The notes beneath the pieces were generated by a model, which was given only the letters and a program-made list of their open reading frames with translations, was not told the origin of the DNA and ran no database searches. DNA of 64,000 nt from Hyphomicrobium sp. (lineage in GTDB: Bacteria; Pseudomonadota; Alphaproteobacteria; Rhizobiales; Hyphomicrobiaceae): assembly GCA_019751875.1 (NCBI GenBank), contig JAIEMV010000002.1:310001-374000 (forward strand), read 5' to 3'. A program made the position numbers and the translations under genes. Below, one piece after another: positions 63,966-64,000 of the stretch. Within the stretch, counting starts at the first letter, position 1, and each line of letters begins with the position of its first letter.

Positions 63966-64000
63966 CCTCGAACAGGCCGGTCAGGTCGGCGAATTCCCGT
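63916..64000 (-). CDS. Partial ORF entering from the right edge
   Basis: A minus-strand frame open at the window edge reads E-F-A-D-L-T-G-L-F-E-D-A-A-L-V-T and stops at 63916-63918. It overlaps the small Arg-rich frame in another register, so at most one is translated unless a frameshift joins them. No family assigned. Confidence 0.3.
   Translation of the reverse strand, partial: REFADLTGLFEDAALVTAAGSRHQEPR

Noticed and set aside
57266-64000. tRNA-Gln 3' end as an attachment site for the accessory region
   Set aside because: No second copy of the tRNA 3' end was found in the window, and large serine recombinases usually do not target tRNA genes.

Overview
The window looks like a chromosomal stretch of an alphaproteobacterium of the order Hyphomicrobiales (Rhizobiales), perhaps Hyphomicrobium-like. 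This is inferred from the high GC content, the conserved order rpoZ-rsh-pdxJ-acpS-lepB-rnc-era-recO next to parC, Tad-pilus genes of the CpaC/CpaD type, a class I PHA synthase, a NYN/LabA-like protein beside rpoZ, and a helix-hairpin-helix repeat like the one fused to NuoE in this order. No species call is possible by eye.

Layout. 1-6.5 kb: a PLP aminotransferase cut by the left edge, phaC, a small membrane protein, metY, a 68-residue Cys-containing protein and a di-haem peroxidase. 6.7-12.6 kb: a partial Tad pilus set (TadD, CpaD, CpaC and a von Willebrand TadG-like protein) interrupted by a cation-diffusion transporter; the cpaB/E/F and tadB/C genes are not here. 12.8-17.8 kb: an acyl-activating enzyme paired with a membrane transporter, two tiny membrane proteins, and the N-end-rule transferase bpt behind a structured leader. 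18.4-28.9 kb: the housekeeping block parC, CAP-domain protein, recO, era, rnc, lepB, acpS, pdxJ, rsh, rpoZ. 29.4-36.7 kb: NYN protein, family-5 uracil-DNA glycosylase, DUF3775-like protein, a peroxiredoxin-like protein without its cysteines, smpB, dapA, a soluble lytic transglycosylase and an alpha/beta hydrolase.

36.7-44.3 kb holds two compact systems. The first is an envelope module: an OmpA/BON-repeat protein, a 32-residue membrane peptide and a membrane protein with three HHH repeats. The second is a NosP/NahK-like signalling set: a FIST-domain sensor overlapping a hybrid histidine kinase, with a LuxR-type response regulator converging on it. 44.4-50.2 kb is a heavy-metal RND efflux operon rich in His-containing periplasmic proteins and lacking an outer-membrane factor gene. 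50.3-57.1 kb: LysR-pirin-DoxX, small hypothetical proteins, an AerR/PpaA-like B12-binding regulator, a haem-oxygenase-like ABM protein and an ABC-F ATPase.

From the tRNA-Gln gene (57.27 kb) to the right edge the content is accessory: a frameshifted tail of a serine recombinase, a SWIM-SNF2 helicase, an antitoxin with a toxin gene broken by an in-frame stop, and a complete large serine recombinase. The recombinase tail occurs twice in direct orientation and brackets the helicase/toxin-antitoxin cassette, which makes this the best candidate in the window for a mobile or defence-associated unit.
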